Below, piece after piece: positions 45,701 through 53,955 of a stretch of DNA of 64,000 bases (position 1 is the first letter of the stretch; each line of letters opens with the position of its first letter). A program made the translations under genes and the position numbers. This DNA is from Pseudonocardia terrae (GTDB lineage: Bacteria > Actinomycetota > Actinomycetes > Mycobacteriales > Pseudonocardiaceae): NCBI RefSeq assembly GCF_021343995.1, contig NZ_JAJTTE010000033.1, positions 21,444 through 85,443 of the forward strand, written 5' to 3'. The notes under the pieces were generated by a model. It saw only the letters and a list, made by a program, of their open reading frames with translations. It had not been told where the DNA came from and did not search any database.

Positions 45701-48161
45701 TGTGCCGGGCGTCGATGTCGAGGCAGCCGCCGACGTACCCGACCCGGCGACCGGCGGGCCCGCCGTCCGTGCCGGCGGTCGCGCCCACGGGGGCACCGCG
45801 GTCGAGCACCCAGCGGAACCGGCCGTCGCCGCCGCGCAGCCGGTACTCCACCTCGAACGGCGCGCCGGTCCGGGTGGCCGCCTCGACGACCGAGCGGTAG
45901 CGCTCGCGGTCGTCCGGGTGGATGCGCTCGCGCCAGTCGAGCCCGAGCTCGCCGACGGCCTCGCGCGCGCCGGTGAAGTCCAGCCAACCGCGGTTGACGA
46001 ACACCCGGTGGCCGCCGGCGTCGTCGACCCAGATGAGCGCGGGCGTGGAGTTGGCCATGGCGCGGAAGCGGTGCTCCGCGGCCCGCCGGACCCGGCCCAG
46101 GTGCAGGTGGTTGGCGACGCGGGCCAGCAGCTCGCGCGCGGAGAAGGGCTTGACGAGGTAGTCGTCCGCCCCCGCGGCGAGGCCCTCGACCGCGGCCTCC
46201 TCGCCGGCCCGCGCGGACAGCAGCACCACGGGCAGACCGGCCGTGCGGGCGCCGGCGCGCAACGCGCGGAGCAGCCCGATGCCGTCGAGCTCGGGCATCA
46301 TCACGTCCGCGACGACGAGGTCCGGCGGGTCGGAGCGGGCCACGTCGAGCGCCTCGGTGCCGCTCGCCACCGCGTGCACCGACCAGTTCTCGCTCAGCAG
46401 CCCGTGCAGGTGCTCGCGCATGTCGACGTCGTCCTCGACCACGAGCACCCGGCCCTGCGGCGGGTCCACGGATTCCGGCAGCCGCGGCGTCCCGCGGTCC
46501 TCGGGGCGGGCCGGGGTCCAGCGCAGCGCCTCGGCGACGAACGGCTCGAAGGTCTCCGGACGCGGGTGCGGCGTGGTCGCGGGCCGCCCGAGGGTGATGC
46601 TCTCGACCGGCAGGTGGACGAACCCGAGCGGCAGCCGCACGGTGAAGGTGCTGCCGACGCCCGCCGTGCTGGCCGCCTCGACCGTGCCGCCGTGCACCTC
46701 GGCGAGCTGACGGACCAGCGCGAGCCCGATCCCGCTGCCCTCGTGCGACCGGGCCCGGGCGGCGCGCACCCGGTGGAAGCGGTCGAAGAGCCGGGGCAGC
46801 TCGGCGGCCGGCACACCGGTGCCGGTGTCGGCGACCCGCAGCACGAACCGGTCGTCCTCGAGACGCGTGCTCACCCGCAGGCCGCCCTCGAAGGTGAACT
46901 TCAGGGCGTTGCTCAGCAGGTTGAGGACGATCTTCTCCCACATGTCCTGGTCGACCCAGACGGGCCGCTCGGACGGCGGGCAGTCGATGTCGAGCCGCAG
47001 CCCGGCGCGCTCGGTCGGGGCGCGGAAGAGGGCTGCGAGCTCGCCGGTGAGCGTGCCGAGGTCGACGGGCGCGAAGCCGGCGTCGGGGTGTCCCTCCTCC
47101 AGGCGCGAGACGTCCAGCAGGGTGTTGACCAGCTTGAGCATCCGCTGCGCGCTGCGGTGGGCGACGTCGGCGTCGTGCCGGACCCGGGGGTCGTCCGCAC
47201 CGCGGAGCTGCTCGAGCGGACCCATGATCAGCGCCAGCGGCGTACGGAACTCGTGGCTGACGCCGGTGAAGAACTCGGTGCGGCTGCGGTCGCGACTGTC
47301 GAGCTTGCCGGTGCGTTCGCGCTCCTCCGCGGCCGCCCGCACCGCTGCCAGCGCCGCGTCGACGTGCCCGGCCACGAGCGCGAGGAACTCGCGGTGCTCG
47401 CGGTCGATCGGGTGCAGGGGCGTGGCGCCGAGCAGCAGCCGGACCCCGCCGCTGAGCGGGGCGGCCCACGCCTTCTCCCCGGACGGCAGCGTGACCAGGC
47501 CCTCCCGGTCCAGCAGCGCGACCAGCCCGGGCGTCGGGTCCACCCCGACGGCCACGGGCGCGCCCACCCCGCCGATCAGCGCGAACGGCACGTCCGGCGA
47601 GTCCACGAGCGCGGCGACGACCTGCGCGGCCGCCGGATCGGCCGGGCCCGCGTCCCGGACCAGCTGCGCCAGCCGGCCGAGCAGGGCGGTGCGCCGGGCG
47701 GAGACGACCTGCGCCGTGCTCTCCGACATCACGTCGAACACGCCCGTGACCGTCCCGTCCGCGGCCCGGACGGGGCTGAACGCGTAGCGCCAGAAGGTCT
47801 CCCGCGGCCCGTCGGAGCCGTCCACGACCAGCCGGTCGTCGGTCTGCTGCACCGCCTGACCGGTGTCGAGCACGTGCCGCAGCGCCGGGCCGACGTGGTC
47901 CCAGACCTCGGGCCAGACCTCCGCGCCGGGCCGGCCGAAGGCCCGCGGGTGCCGGTCGGCCAGGACGGCGGCGAACGCGTCGTTGTAGACGAGGTGGTGC
48001 CGCGGGCCCCAGAACAGGGCGAGCGGGTGCGGCGAGGCGAGCATGAGGTCGACCGCCGAGGACAGCTCGGCGGGCCACTCCCCCGGAGCCCCGAGCGGTG
48101 AGTCCGACTCATCGGCGGTCGCGAGCAGGCGGCGGACGCCGGGGCCGTCCGGAACCGTCAC
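42720..48161 (-). CDS. giant hybrid sensor: histidine kinase, receiver, PP2C phosphatase, RsbW-type and STAS domains
   Basis: An 1813-residue cytoplasmic protein; the GTG at 48161 follows GGAGGAGGG. Domains in order (approximate residues): PAS 25-140; GAF-like 160-285; HisKA with H303 in FTGVSHEFRTP; HATPase 395-515; receiver 568-685 with phospho-acceptor D619 (VVADVMMPELDG) and K in DDYLVKPFS; PAS 695-825; three GAF domains 847-1317; SpoIIE/PP2C phosphatase 1323-1553 with D1358 and D1361 (GGDWFDV), VGDVVGRG and CSDGLFE; RsbW-type HATPase 1560-1673 with LAVGEAVTNAVEHAY; and a C-terminal STAS domain 1713-1810, S1764 replacing the usual phospho-serine position and the D of DSSG changed to Ser (YVSSSGIALL). 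No membrane helix is seen. It faces an ADC-like gene 144 bp away. Confidence 0.9.
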   Translation of the reverse strand: MTVPDGPGVRRLLATADESDSPLGAPGEWPAELSSAVDLMLASPHPLALFWGPRHHLVYNDAFAAVLADRHPRAFGRPGAEVWPEVWDHVGPALRHVLDTGQAVQQTDDRLVVDGSDGPRETFWRYAFSPVRAADGTVTGVFDVMSESTAQVVSARRTALLGRLAQLVRDAGPADPAAAQVVAALVDSPDVPFALIGGVGAPVAVGVDPTPGLVALLDREGLVTLPSGEKAWAAPLSGGVRLLLGATPLHPIDREHREFLALVAGHVDAALAAVRAAAEERERTGKLDSRDRSRTEFFTGVSHEFRTPLALIMGPLEQLRGADDPRVRHDADVAHRSAQRMLKLVNTLLDVSRLEEGHPDAGFAPVDLGTLTGELAALFRAPTERAGLRLDIDCPPSERPVWVDQDMWEKIVLNLLSNALKFTFEGGLRVSTRLEDDRFVLRVADTGTGVPAAELPRLFDRFHRVRAARARSHEGSGIGLALVRQLAEVHGGTVEAASTAGVGSTFTVRLPLGFVHLPVESITLGRPATTPHPRPETFEPFVAEALRWTPARPEDRGTPRLPESVDPPQGRVLVVEDDVDMREHLHGLLSENWSVHAVASGTEALDVARSDPPDLVVADVMMPELDGIGLLRALRAGARTAGLPVVLLSARAGEEAAVEGLAAGADDYLVKPFSARELLARVANHLHLGRVRRAAEHRFRAMANSTPALIWVDDAGGHRVFVNRGWLDFTGAREAVGELGLDWRERIHPDDRERYRSVVEAATRTGAPFEVEYRLRGGDGRFRWVLDRGAPVGATAGTDGGPAGRRVGYVGGCLDIDARHTEQRRHQLYAAVGDALDREISQSARLEAFARIVVDERLGDIVRVFTDDGAGPAMRIVAATDPDVERELRTLPGLPVLWELADVEEPVLLPPEKLAAAFAATPPEAQEVWRRSGAHSALLVPLRARGGMLGMFAVARTGASPVLDESDVALFAEIARRAAVAVDNARLLEQERASSTRLGLLHRATAEMSAAATPTEVARTATSHLVALLGSAVAGVWQTRGEDLQLLALQGWEGELPAELTTVSLTGDHPARTALRTRHALWFEDAGGLRDEHAPAAEWLAAFGIEAAFWVPLVAGDRDLGMIAVGFTGPRALTASDREATLAVAELAAQALDRSLLLVAETEGRRLAERLGAVATALSRATDLESVADVILAHARSALGAEAVVVLLVDDEGLLHTLAADGWSTDGRIVEHGLRVTSDHPLGQVVRSAEPIWAAGGLPGPYPVRTAVPLLVAGRAIGVIGLGFGRDPAFGPDERGLVLTLASQCAQAVQRARLHQAEHEVAVTLQRSLLPQELPQLDRLAVATRYNPGTEGTEAGGDWFDVLDLADGRVALVVGDVVGRGPSAAAVMGQLRSALAANLVNGQPPATALEQLDLFARRVTGARASTVACAVVDTASGVLRYACAGHPAPLVAGPDGVRLLDGGRGTPLGVAGRPPFAEAEGRIEPGETILLCSDGLFERRTEVIDDGMERLAETFGALAAHRPSDVIDVLLERMLDAEGAPDDTVVVLARRVPEPLTRSMPADAECLAPMRRAIAEWAARCGLGEDGTTDLQLAVGEAVTNAVEHAYTSGGDPGADAVELTLELRPEGPVAVRVVDHGLWRPPPADPGYRGRGLALIRELAEEVEVLPADDGTEVWFRLPALPVEVVPRLPGGAADRPAGAAPVDGGPAVTRLRRWADRHTVRVHVDGDLDLAGVAAVRSDLLAELDGGGPLTLTLAADSYVSSSGIALLSELAQRARAGGTELSVVTPSDSPARRILVLAGLDTLIGVVPDA

Positions 48162-48305
48162 GAGCCCTCCTCCGCTGTCGGGGCCGGCGCCCCTGGGGGA
48201 CCAGCCTGCCAGGTCGCCGGGACCGCGGCGATTCGTGGCCCGCGCGGGCCGGACGCGGCCCGTCGACCGGCCACCGGGGCCCCTCCCACCGGGCAGGATG
48301 CCGTC

Positions 48306-49010
48306 ATGGCGACGAGGCTCGACGACGGCAGCTGGGAGGTGCAGGGGAAGCACCTGACCTTCCCCGTGCGCATCGGCGACGCGGGCGCGGCCTGCGCCGC
48401 GTACCCCGTCCGGGCGGCCCGCGCGGCGGCGCTGCTCCGGGGCACCGGGCTGGAGCCGCTGGCCGTGGCCGGGTGGGCGGTCGCCGTCGTCGGGCTGGTC
48501 GACTACCGGGTCAACGACCTCGGCACCTACGACGAGCTGGCCCTCGCCCTCGCGGTCCGGTTCCGCGGCCGGACCGGCGTGCACATCATCCAGCTGCCGG
48601 TCACCGAGACCTTCACGATGGAGGCCGGGCGCGCGCTGTGGGGCCTGCCGAAGTGGCTCGGGACCGCCGAGCTCGACATCCGCGGCTCGCGCGCCACCGG
48701 GCACCTCGCCCACGAGGGCCGGCACGTGCTCACCGCGGCCCTCTCCACGCTGCCCTTCGCCCTGCCGGGCACGGTTCCCGGGGCGGTCACGGCCTTCGCC
48801 CCGCGCGACGGCGTGATGCTCGCCAGCCCCGTCCGCGCCCGGCTGCGGGGGATCCGGGTCGGCCCGGGGGCGGGCACGCTCGTCCTCGGCGCGGGGCATC
48901 CCATGGCCGACGAGCTGCGGTCCCTCGGCCTGCCCCGCCGGCCGCTGCTCACCGCGATCGTCGACCACCTCGCCTTCGACATGAACCCGGCCGAGGAGCT
49001 GCCGATCTGA
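48306..49010 (+). CDS. acetoacetate decarboxylase-family protein
   Basis: A 234-residue protein of the ADC fold: VDYRVNDLGTYDELALALAV, VHIIQLPVTETFTMEAGRALWGLPKWLG (in parts VHIIQLPVTETFTME and GRALWGLPKWLG). The Lys in GLPKWLG stands where the Schiff-base lysine of acetoacetate decarboxylase lies. Many family members lack decarboxylase activity and act as aldolase-dehydratases, so the reaction is open. The ATG at 48306 has no clear Shine-Dalgarno; CAGGAT, a weak -10-like hexamer, ends 7 bases before it. It is divergent from the giant sensor and converges on a lipase gene. Confidence 0.8.
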   Translation: MATRLDDGSWEVQGKHLTFPVRIGDAGAACAAYPVRAARAAALLRGTGLEPLAVAGWAVAVVGLVDYRVNDLGTYDELALALAVRFRGRTGVHIIQLPVTETFTMEAGRALWGLPKWLGTAELDIRGSRATGHLAHEGRHVLTAALSTLPFALPGTVPGAVTAFAPRDGVMLASPVRARLRGIRVGPGAGTLVLGAGHPMADELRSLGLPRRPLLTAIVDHLAFDMNPAEELPI

Positions 49011-49047
49011 GCACCGCGGTTCCGTCAGCCGGGCGACCGGCGCGGGG

Positions 49048-49872
49048 TCAGCGGTGCGCGGCGAGCCAGGCGCGGAGGTCGGCGACGGGCCGGTCCCGCT
49101 CCGGCTCGTTGTAGATCTCGTGCCAGAGGCCCTCGTAGAACTCGACGGTGAGGTCCTCGGAGCCGAGGGCCACGGCCAGCGCGCGCGAGGTCTCGACGGT
49201 CGTGATCCGGTCGTCGACGCCGTGCTGCACCAGCACCGGTAGCCGGATCGCCGCCGCCGTGGCGAGGGCCTCGTCCATGGCGTCGAACATCGCGGAGCCG
49301 AGCCGCAGTGTCGGGTGGCCCTGGTGGACGAGCGGATCGGCCCGGTACGCCGCGACCACCGCAGGGTCCTTGCTGAGGTCCGCGACGTCGATCCCCGCGG
49401 GCCGCAGGGCGGGTGCCACGCGGGCGAGGGCGGTCAGCAGCGGGACCAGCCGGCCGGGGACGGCCTGCTTCGACAGGGCGGGCGCGGAGAGGACCAGGCC
49501 GGCGAGGGCCGCCTGGTGAGCGGCCGCGTAGCGCAGGGCGATCAGCCCGCCCATGCTGTGCCCGAGCAGGATCACCGGCCGTCCGGGGTGCCGGGCGGCC
49601 GCGTGCCGGCGCACGAGGTCGAGGTCGGGAACCCAGTTCGCGGGGCCGCCGTCGACCCGCCGGCCCTCGGAGAGCCCGTGCCCGGCGTGGTCGGGGGCGT
49701 AGACCGCCCAGCCGTCGGCGGTGAGGGCCTGCGCGAGCGCGTCGTAGCGGCCGGAGTGTTCGCCCAGGCCGTGGCTGACGAGCAGGACGCCGGTGACCTC
49801 GGTGTCCGGGAGCCAGGCCCGCCAGAACAGCTCGCCGAGGACGCCCGGGAGGCGCCCCTCCGCGACCGGCAT
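49048..49872 (-). CDS. alpha/beta hydrolase, monoacylglycerol lipase-like
   Basis: A 274-residue alpha/beta hydrolase. LVSHGLGEHSGRYDALA, APDHAGHGLSEG and ILLGHSMGG (nucleophile Ser) are the motifs of the YvaK/Rv0183 monoglyceride lipase group; the acid VQHGVDDRITT and the His in YEGLWHEIYNEPERD complete the triad. It splits monoacylglycerols into glycerol and fatty acid. The ATG at 49872 is 10 bp after the stop of the upstream acidic membrane protein, so the two are probably one operon. GAGGG precedes the start. Confidence 0.88.
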   Translation of the reverse strand: MPVAEGRLPGVLGELFWRAWLPDTEVTGVLLVSHGLGEHSGRYDALAQALTADGWAVYAPDHAGHGLSEGRRVDGGPANWVPDLDLVRRHAAARHPGRPVILLGHSMGGLIALRYAAAHQAALAGLVLSAPALSKQAVPGRLVPLLTALARVAPALRPAGIDVADLSKDPAVVAAYRADPLVHQGHPTLRLGSAMFDAMDEALATAAAIRLPVLVQHGVDDRITTVETSRALAVALGSEDLTVEFYEGLWHEIYNEPERDRPVADLRAWLAAHR

Positions 49873-49882
49873 CGGCGAGCCC

Positions 49883-51724
49883 TCAGTGCTCGCCGGCGGC
49901 GGACGGCTGCGCGACCGGCCCGGCCAGCACGACGTCCTGCGCCGCGTCGGCCTCCTCGCCCACCCGGACCGGCACGATCCGCGGCTCCCGCCCCTCGGCG
50001 ACCACCGCGATCGTGTACTCGCCGGCGGCCAGCTCGCCGAAGCGGTAGCCGCCCGCGGCCGAGGTGATCGTGGTGGCGACCAGCTCGCCGTCCTGCAGCA
50101 GGGAGACCGCGACGTGGGCGACGCCCGAACCCCGCACGTCCCGGACCGCACCGGCCACCGTCGAGGAGCGCACGAGCTGCACCTCGACCTCCGCCACGGC
50201 GTACTCGGTGTCGGGCACGGTCAGCGCGACGACCCCGGGCTGGTGCCCGTCCGCGGCCGCGACCAGCACGTACCCGCCCGGGCGGGGTGCGGTGACCTCG
50301 CCGCGGCCCTCGACGTCGGCGCTCGCGGAGGCGGTCTCACGCCCGCGCGGGTCGAGGAGCGTGACGGCGGCGTCGCCCACCGGGAGCCGGTCGCGCTGCA
50401 CGACCAGGAACCGGACGGGCACGGCCTGCCCGGGCGCGAGCGGCTCCTCCTCCTCGTGCACGACCGCGAGGTCGACGACGGGGGCGGCGCCGGGGCGCGG
50501 GTTGGGGTCGGCGAACCCGAGGGTGCGCAGCAGGGCCAGGTCGACGGCGGCGTGCTCGGCCGCGCGGGCCTCGTCCACGGCGGTGTCGGTGCCGGCGGGC
50601 TGCGGGGCGGGCTCGGGGGCGCTCGTCGTCGGGCTCACGGACCTCAGCGTGACGGGCGCGGGCGCGGCCGCCGCAGCCGGGGTGTCGATCTCCGGGTCGG
50701 GGCTGGTCGCGGGCGCAGGGGTGGGGACAGCGGTGGCTGTCGGGACCGTGTCGACAGCCTCGGCGGCCGGCTCCTCGACGCTCGGCTCCTCCGCGACCGG
50801 CTCCTCCGCGGCCTGCGCCTCCTCGCGCCCGTCGGCCGGGTCCTCCGTCCCGGTGGATTCCTCGACCTCGTCCACGACCTCCACCGGTCGCTCCTCGGCC
50901 TGCTCGGCCGGGCGCTCCTCGGCCTCCTCGACCACCTGCCCCGCCACCACCGGCTCGGCGAGGGAGGCGGCGGCCGCGCCGGCGGTCATCGCGGTGATCG
51001 TCGGCACCGTGCGCAGCCGGCGGACCTCGCGCCCGTCGTCCGCCCCGCCGCGCACGACGGCGAGCATCGGGCGCTGACCGCCGCCGTCGCGCGGGGCGGG
51101 CACGGCGGACTCGTCGGACGGCGCCTCGGGTCCCCTCCGCTTCCGCGACGCCTCGACCCGCGCCACCGCCTCGGCGACGGCCGGGCTGACGATCCCGCGG
51201 GCCATCGGCCGTTCGTCGCGACTGGGCGTGGGCGGGGCGACCGAGGTGACCCGGGCGACCAGCGCCGGGTCCACCGCGGACCGGCGCTGCGGCCGGATGC
51301 GCGGGGGCGCCTCGACCGGCACGCCGTCGACGAAACCGCGCGTCCACGGAGGACCGACGGGGCCGGCGTCGACCTCCTCGGCCACGATCTGGTGCTCGGC
51401 GGGCGGTTCCTCGGACCGGTCCTCGGCGGGCGGCTCGGCCGGCGCGGCGGGCGCGTCCTCGGCCGCGGCCGGGTCCTCGGCGACCGGCGCGGCGGCCGCC
51501 GGGGGTTCGCCGGGCTCGGTCGGCTCGGGGTCGGCGGGCGTACCGGCGGACCGGTCGCGGACCAGGTCTCCCACCGTCCGCCCCGCGGGCCGATCCGCCT
51601 CGGGCGGGGCGGCGGTCCCGGCGGCGGTCGCCCCGCCCCGGCCTCCGCGGCGCATCGCCACCAGGACGATCCCGGCGGCCAGCAGCACGAGCAGGACCAT
51701 GACGACCAGGGCCCACGTGCTCAT
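49883..51724 (-). CDS. membrane-anchored acidic protein with carboxypeptidase-regulatory-like domains
   Basis: A 613-residue protein. One N-terminal helix (residues 4-25, WALVVMVLLVLLAAGIVLVA) is followed by about 400 residues of Ala/Pro/Glu-rich disordered sequence with many AEEP/AEERP-type repeats. The C-terminal 200 residues contain at least two beta-sandwich modules of the carboxypeptidase-regulatory/CnaB type: RDRLPVGDAAVTLLDPRGRE...GGYVLVAAADGHQPG and VRDVRGSGVAHVAVSLLQDG...AAGEYTIAVVAEG. Such modules mediate binding or folding. No sorting signal is present; an anchored protein with a long spacer to a C-terminal binding domain is likely. The ATG at 51724 has GGAGAG. The function is unknown. 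Confidence 0.65.
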   Translation of the reverse strand: MSTWALVVMVLLVLLAAGIVLVAMRRGGRGGATAAGTAAPPEADRPAGRTVGDLVRDRSAGTPADPEPTEPGEPPAAAAPVAEDPAAAEDAPAAPAEPPAEDRSEEPPAEHQIVAEEVDAGPVGPPWTRGFVDGVPVEAPPRIRPQRRSAVDPALVARVTSVAPPTPSRDERPMARGIVSPAVAEAVARVEASRKRRGPEAPSDESAVPAPRDGGGQRPMLAVVRGGADDGREVRRLRTVPTITAMTAGAAAASLAEPVVAGQVVEEAEERPAEQAEERPVEVVDEVEESTGTEDPADGREEAQAAEEPVAEEPSVEEPAAEAVDTVPTATAVPTPAPATSPDPEIDTPAAAAAPAPVTLRSVSPTTSAPEPAPQPAGTDTAVDEARAAEHAAVDLALLRTLGFADPNPRPGAAPVVDLAVVHEEEEPLAPGQAVPVRFLVVQRDRLPVGDAAVTLLDPRGRETASASADVEGRGEVTAPRPGGYVLVAAADGHQPGVVALTVPDTEYAVAEVEVQLVRSSTVAGAVRDVRGSGVAHVAVSLLQDGELVATTITSAAGGYRFGELAAGEYTIAVVAEGREPRIVPVRVGEEADAAQDVVLAGPVAQPSAAGEH

Positions 51725-51987
51725 TCGGCTCTCCTCGCGCGATCTCGTCGAGGCCCGACCGGTGCCCTCGCCACGGCCGCGCGAGACGTGCGGGCCCGCC
51801 CGGACTCGTCGCAGGACCGTAGCACCGGAAGGCCCCTTCACCCTGTTCGGCGACCGGTTCGCGGCGTGTCGCCCGGGCGGGTATCGGCCCAGCTCAGCGC
51901 GATTCAGTCGGCGCGGGCGACCCGGCTCGGCGCGTCCGGGGGATCCGGGCGGGCGGAGGCGGCCCCGATCCGGGACGATTCCGCATC

Positions 51988-53940
51988 GTGGCGATCGATC
52001 CGGACCTCTCGGAGTTGGCCGCGGCGCACGGCGTCGCAACGGGCTACGACGACGGCGACCGCAGGCCGGTCACCGTCGACGAGGAGGTGGTCGTCGAGGT
52101 CCTCGGCCTGCTCGAGGTCGACGCGAGCACCCCCGCCGCCCGCACCGCGGCGCTGGACGAGGCGCGCGAGCAGGCCGCGCGCGGTCTGCTCCCCGGCACG
52201 ATCGGCCTGCGCGCCGACCGTTCCCGACCGCTCCCGGTGCCCGGTGTGCTGGTCGACGAGGACGGCGGCCGCCGTGAGGTCGAGGGCGTACTCGCGGGGC
52301 TCGAACCCGGCTGGTACCGGCTGGAGACGGCGGAGCAGCAGGTCACCGTCGTCGTCTCGCCGCCGGCGCTGCCGCCGACCCCCCGCTCGTGGGGCTGGAT
52401 GCTGCAGCTCTACGCCCTGCACTCCGCCGCCAGCTGGGGCATCGGCGACCTCGGCGACCTGCGGCGCTTCACCGCGCACGCCGGCGAGCAGGGCGCCTCG
52501 GCGGTCCTGCTCAACCCGCTGCACGCGATCACCCCGCTCTCCCCCGTGCAGCCCTCGCCGTACACGCCGTCGAGCCGGCGGTTCGCGACCCCGCTCGCGC
52601 TGCGGGTCACCGACCTGGCCGAGTACGCCGCGGCCGACGCGGCCACCCGCGCCGAGGTCGACGCCCTGCGCCCGGAGACCGTCGGCGACCGCATCGCGCA
52701 CGACCGGGTGTGGGCGGCGAAGCGGTCGGCGCTGGAGGTGCTGTGGCGGTCGGCCGGGCGGCCCGACCCGATCGAGCCGGGGCCCGACCTCATCGACTTC
52801 GCGACGTACTGCGCCCTCGCCGAGCGCTACGGCGGCCGGTTCACGCTCTGGCCCGAGGAGCTGCGCCATCCCGGCTCCGACGCCGTCGCCCGCGCGCGGC
52901 GCGACCTCGCCCCGCGGGTCGCGTTCCACGGCTGGGTGCAGCAGCGGCTCGCCGACCAGCTGGACGGGGTCCGCACCGCGGCCCGCGAGGCGGGCATGGT
53001 GCTCGGCGTCATCCACGACCTCGCCGTCGGGTGCGACCCGGAGGGTGCCGACGCGTGGGCGCTGCAGGACGTCCTGGCCCTCGACGTGACCGTCGGCGCC
53101 CCGCCCGACGCCTTCAACCAGCGCGGGCAGGCCTGGGGGCTGCCGCCGTGGCGTCCCGACCGGCTGGCCGACACCGGGTACGCGGCCTACCGCGACATGC
53201 TCCGCGCCCTGCTCAGCCACGCCGACGGACTGCGGATAGACCACGTCGCCGGGCTGTTCCGGCTCTGGTGGGTGCCGCCGGGCCGCACGCCCGACCGCGG
53301 CACGTACGTGCACTACGACGCCGAGGCGATGCTCGCCGTCCTCACCCTCGAGGCCTCCCGGGCCGGCGCGGCCGTGGTGGGAGAGGACCTCGGCACCGTG
53401 GAACCCGAGGTCACCGAGGCCCTGCACAGCCGGAACATGCTCGGCTCGACCGTGCTCTGGTTCGCCCGCGACCCCGAGCGCGATGACGCGCTGATGCCGC
53501 CCGGCGAGTGGCCGGAGGAGGCGGTCGCGACCATCTCGACCCACGACCTGCCGACGGCCGTGGGCTTCCTGACCGGCGAACACGTCCGGGCCCGGGCCGA
53601 CCTCGGCCTGCTCGACGACGTCGCCGCCGAGGAGCGCAAGGCCGCCGCCGAGCGCGAGGAGCTGGTCGCCCTGCTCGTCGCCGAGGGGGTGCTCGACCCG
53701 GCCGACGCCTCCGACGACCGCATCGTCGTCGCGATGCACGCGCTGCTGGCCCGCAGCCGCAGCCGGCTCGTGCTCGCCTCGCCCTACGACGTCGTCGGCG
53801 AGACCCGGCAGCCCAACCTGCCCGGCACCGTCGACGAGTACCCGAACTGGCGGCTGCCGCTGCCGGTCTCGCTCGAGGAGCTCGCGACGGACCCGCGGGT
53901 GAAGGAGGTCGTCGCGGCATTGCGTTCCGGGGGCCGGTGA
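51988..53940 (+). CDS. malQ: 4-alpha-glucanotransferase (GH77, MalQ)
   Basis: A 650-residue GH77 enzyme with a short N-terminal domain (SELAAAHGVATGYDDGDRRPVTV). The barrel carries LYALHSAASWGIGDLGDLRRF, NPLHAITPLSPVQPSPYTPSSRRF (in parts NPLHAITPLSP and QPSPYTPSSRRF), the nucleophile Asp in LRIDHVAGLFRLW, the acid/base Glu in VVGEDLGTVEPEV and the third Asp in STHDLPTAVGF. It transfers maltodextrin units and removes short malto-oligosaccharides in glycogen metabolism. The GTG at 51988 gives the family start; there is little Shine-Dalgarno. The next gene follows 15 bp later. Confidence 0.95.
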   Translation: MAIDPDLSELAAAHGVATGYDDGDRRPVTVDEEVVVEVLGLLEVDASTPAARTAALDEAREQAARGLLPGTIGLRADRSRPLPVPGVLVDEDGGRREVEGVLAGLEPGWYRLETAEQQVTVVVSPPALPPTPRSWGWMLQLYALHSAASWGIGDLGDLRRFTAHAGEQGASAVLLNPLHAITPLSPVQPSPYTPSSRRFATPLALRVTDLAEYAAADAATRAEVDALRPETVGDRIAHDRVWAAKRSALEVLWRSAGRPDPIEPGPDLIDFATYCALAERYGGRFTLWPEELRHPGSDAVARARRDLAPRVAFHGWVQQRLADQLDGVRTAAREAGMVLGVIHDLAVGCDPEGADAWALQDVLALDVTVGAPPDAFNQRGQAWGLPPWRPDRLADTGYAAYRDMLRALLSHADGLRIDHVAGLFRLWWVPPGRTPDRGTYVHYDAEAMLAVLTLEASRAGAAVVGEDLGTVEPEVTEALHSRNMLGSTVLWFARDPERDDALMPPGEWPEEAVATISTHDLPTAVGFLTGEHVRARADLGLLDDVAAEERKAAAEREELVALLVAEGVLDPADASDDRIVVAMHALLARSRSRLVLASPYDVVGETRQPNLPGTVDEYPNWRLPLPVSLEELATDPRVKEVVAALRSGGR

Positions 53941-53955
53941 GGCGACGATCACATC

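Noticed and set aside
42117..48101. 1994-residue plus-strand open frame opposite the giant sensor
   Set aside because: Low-complexity antisense artefact; the minus frame contains a dozen recognisable domains.
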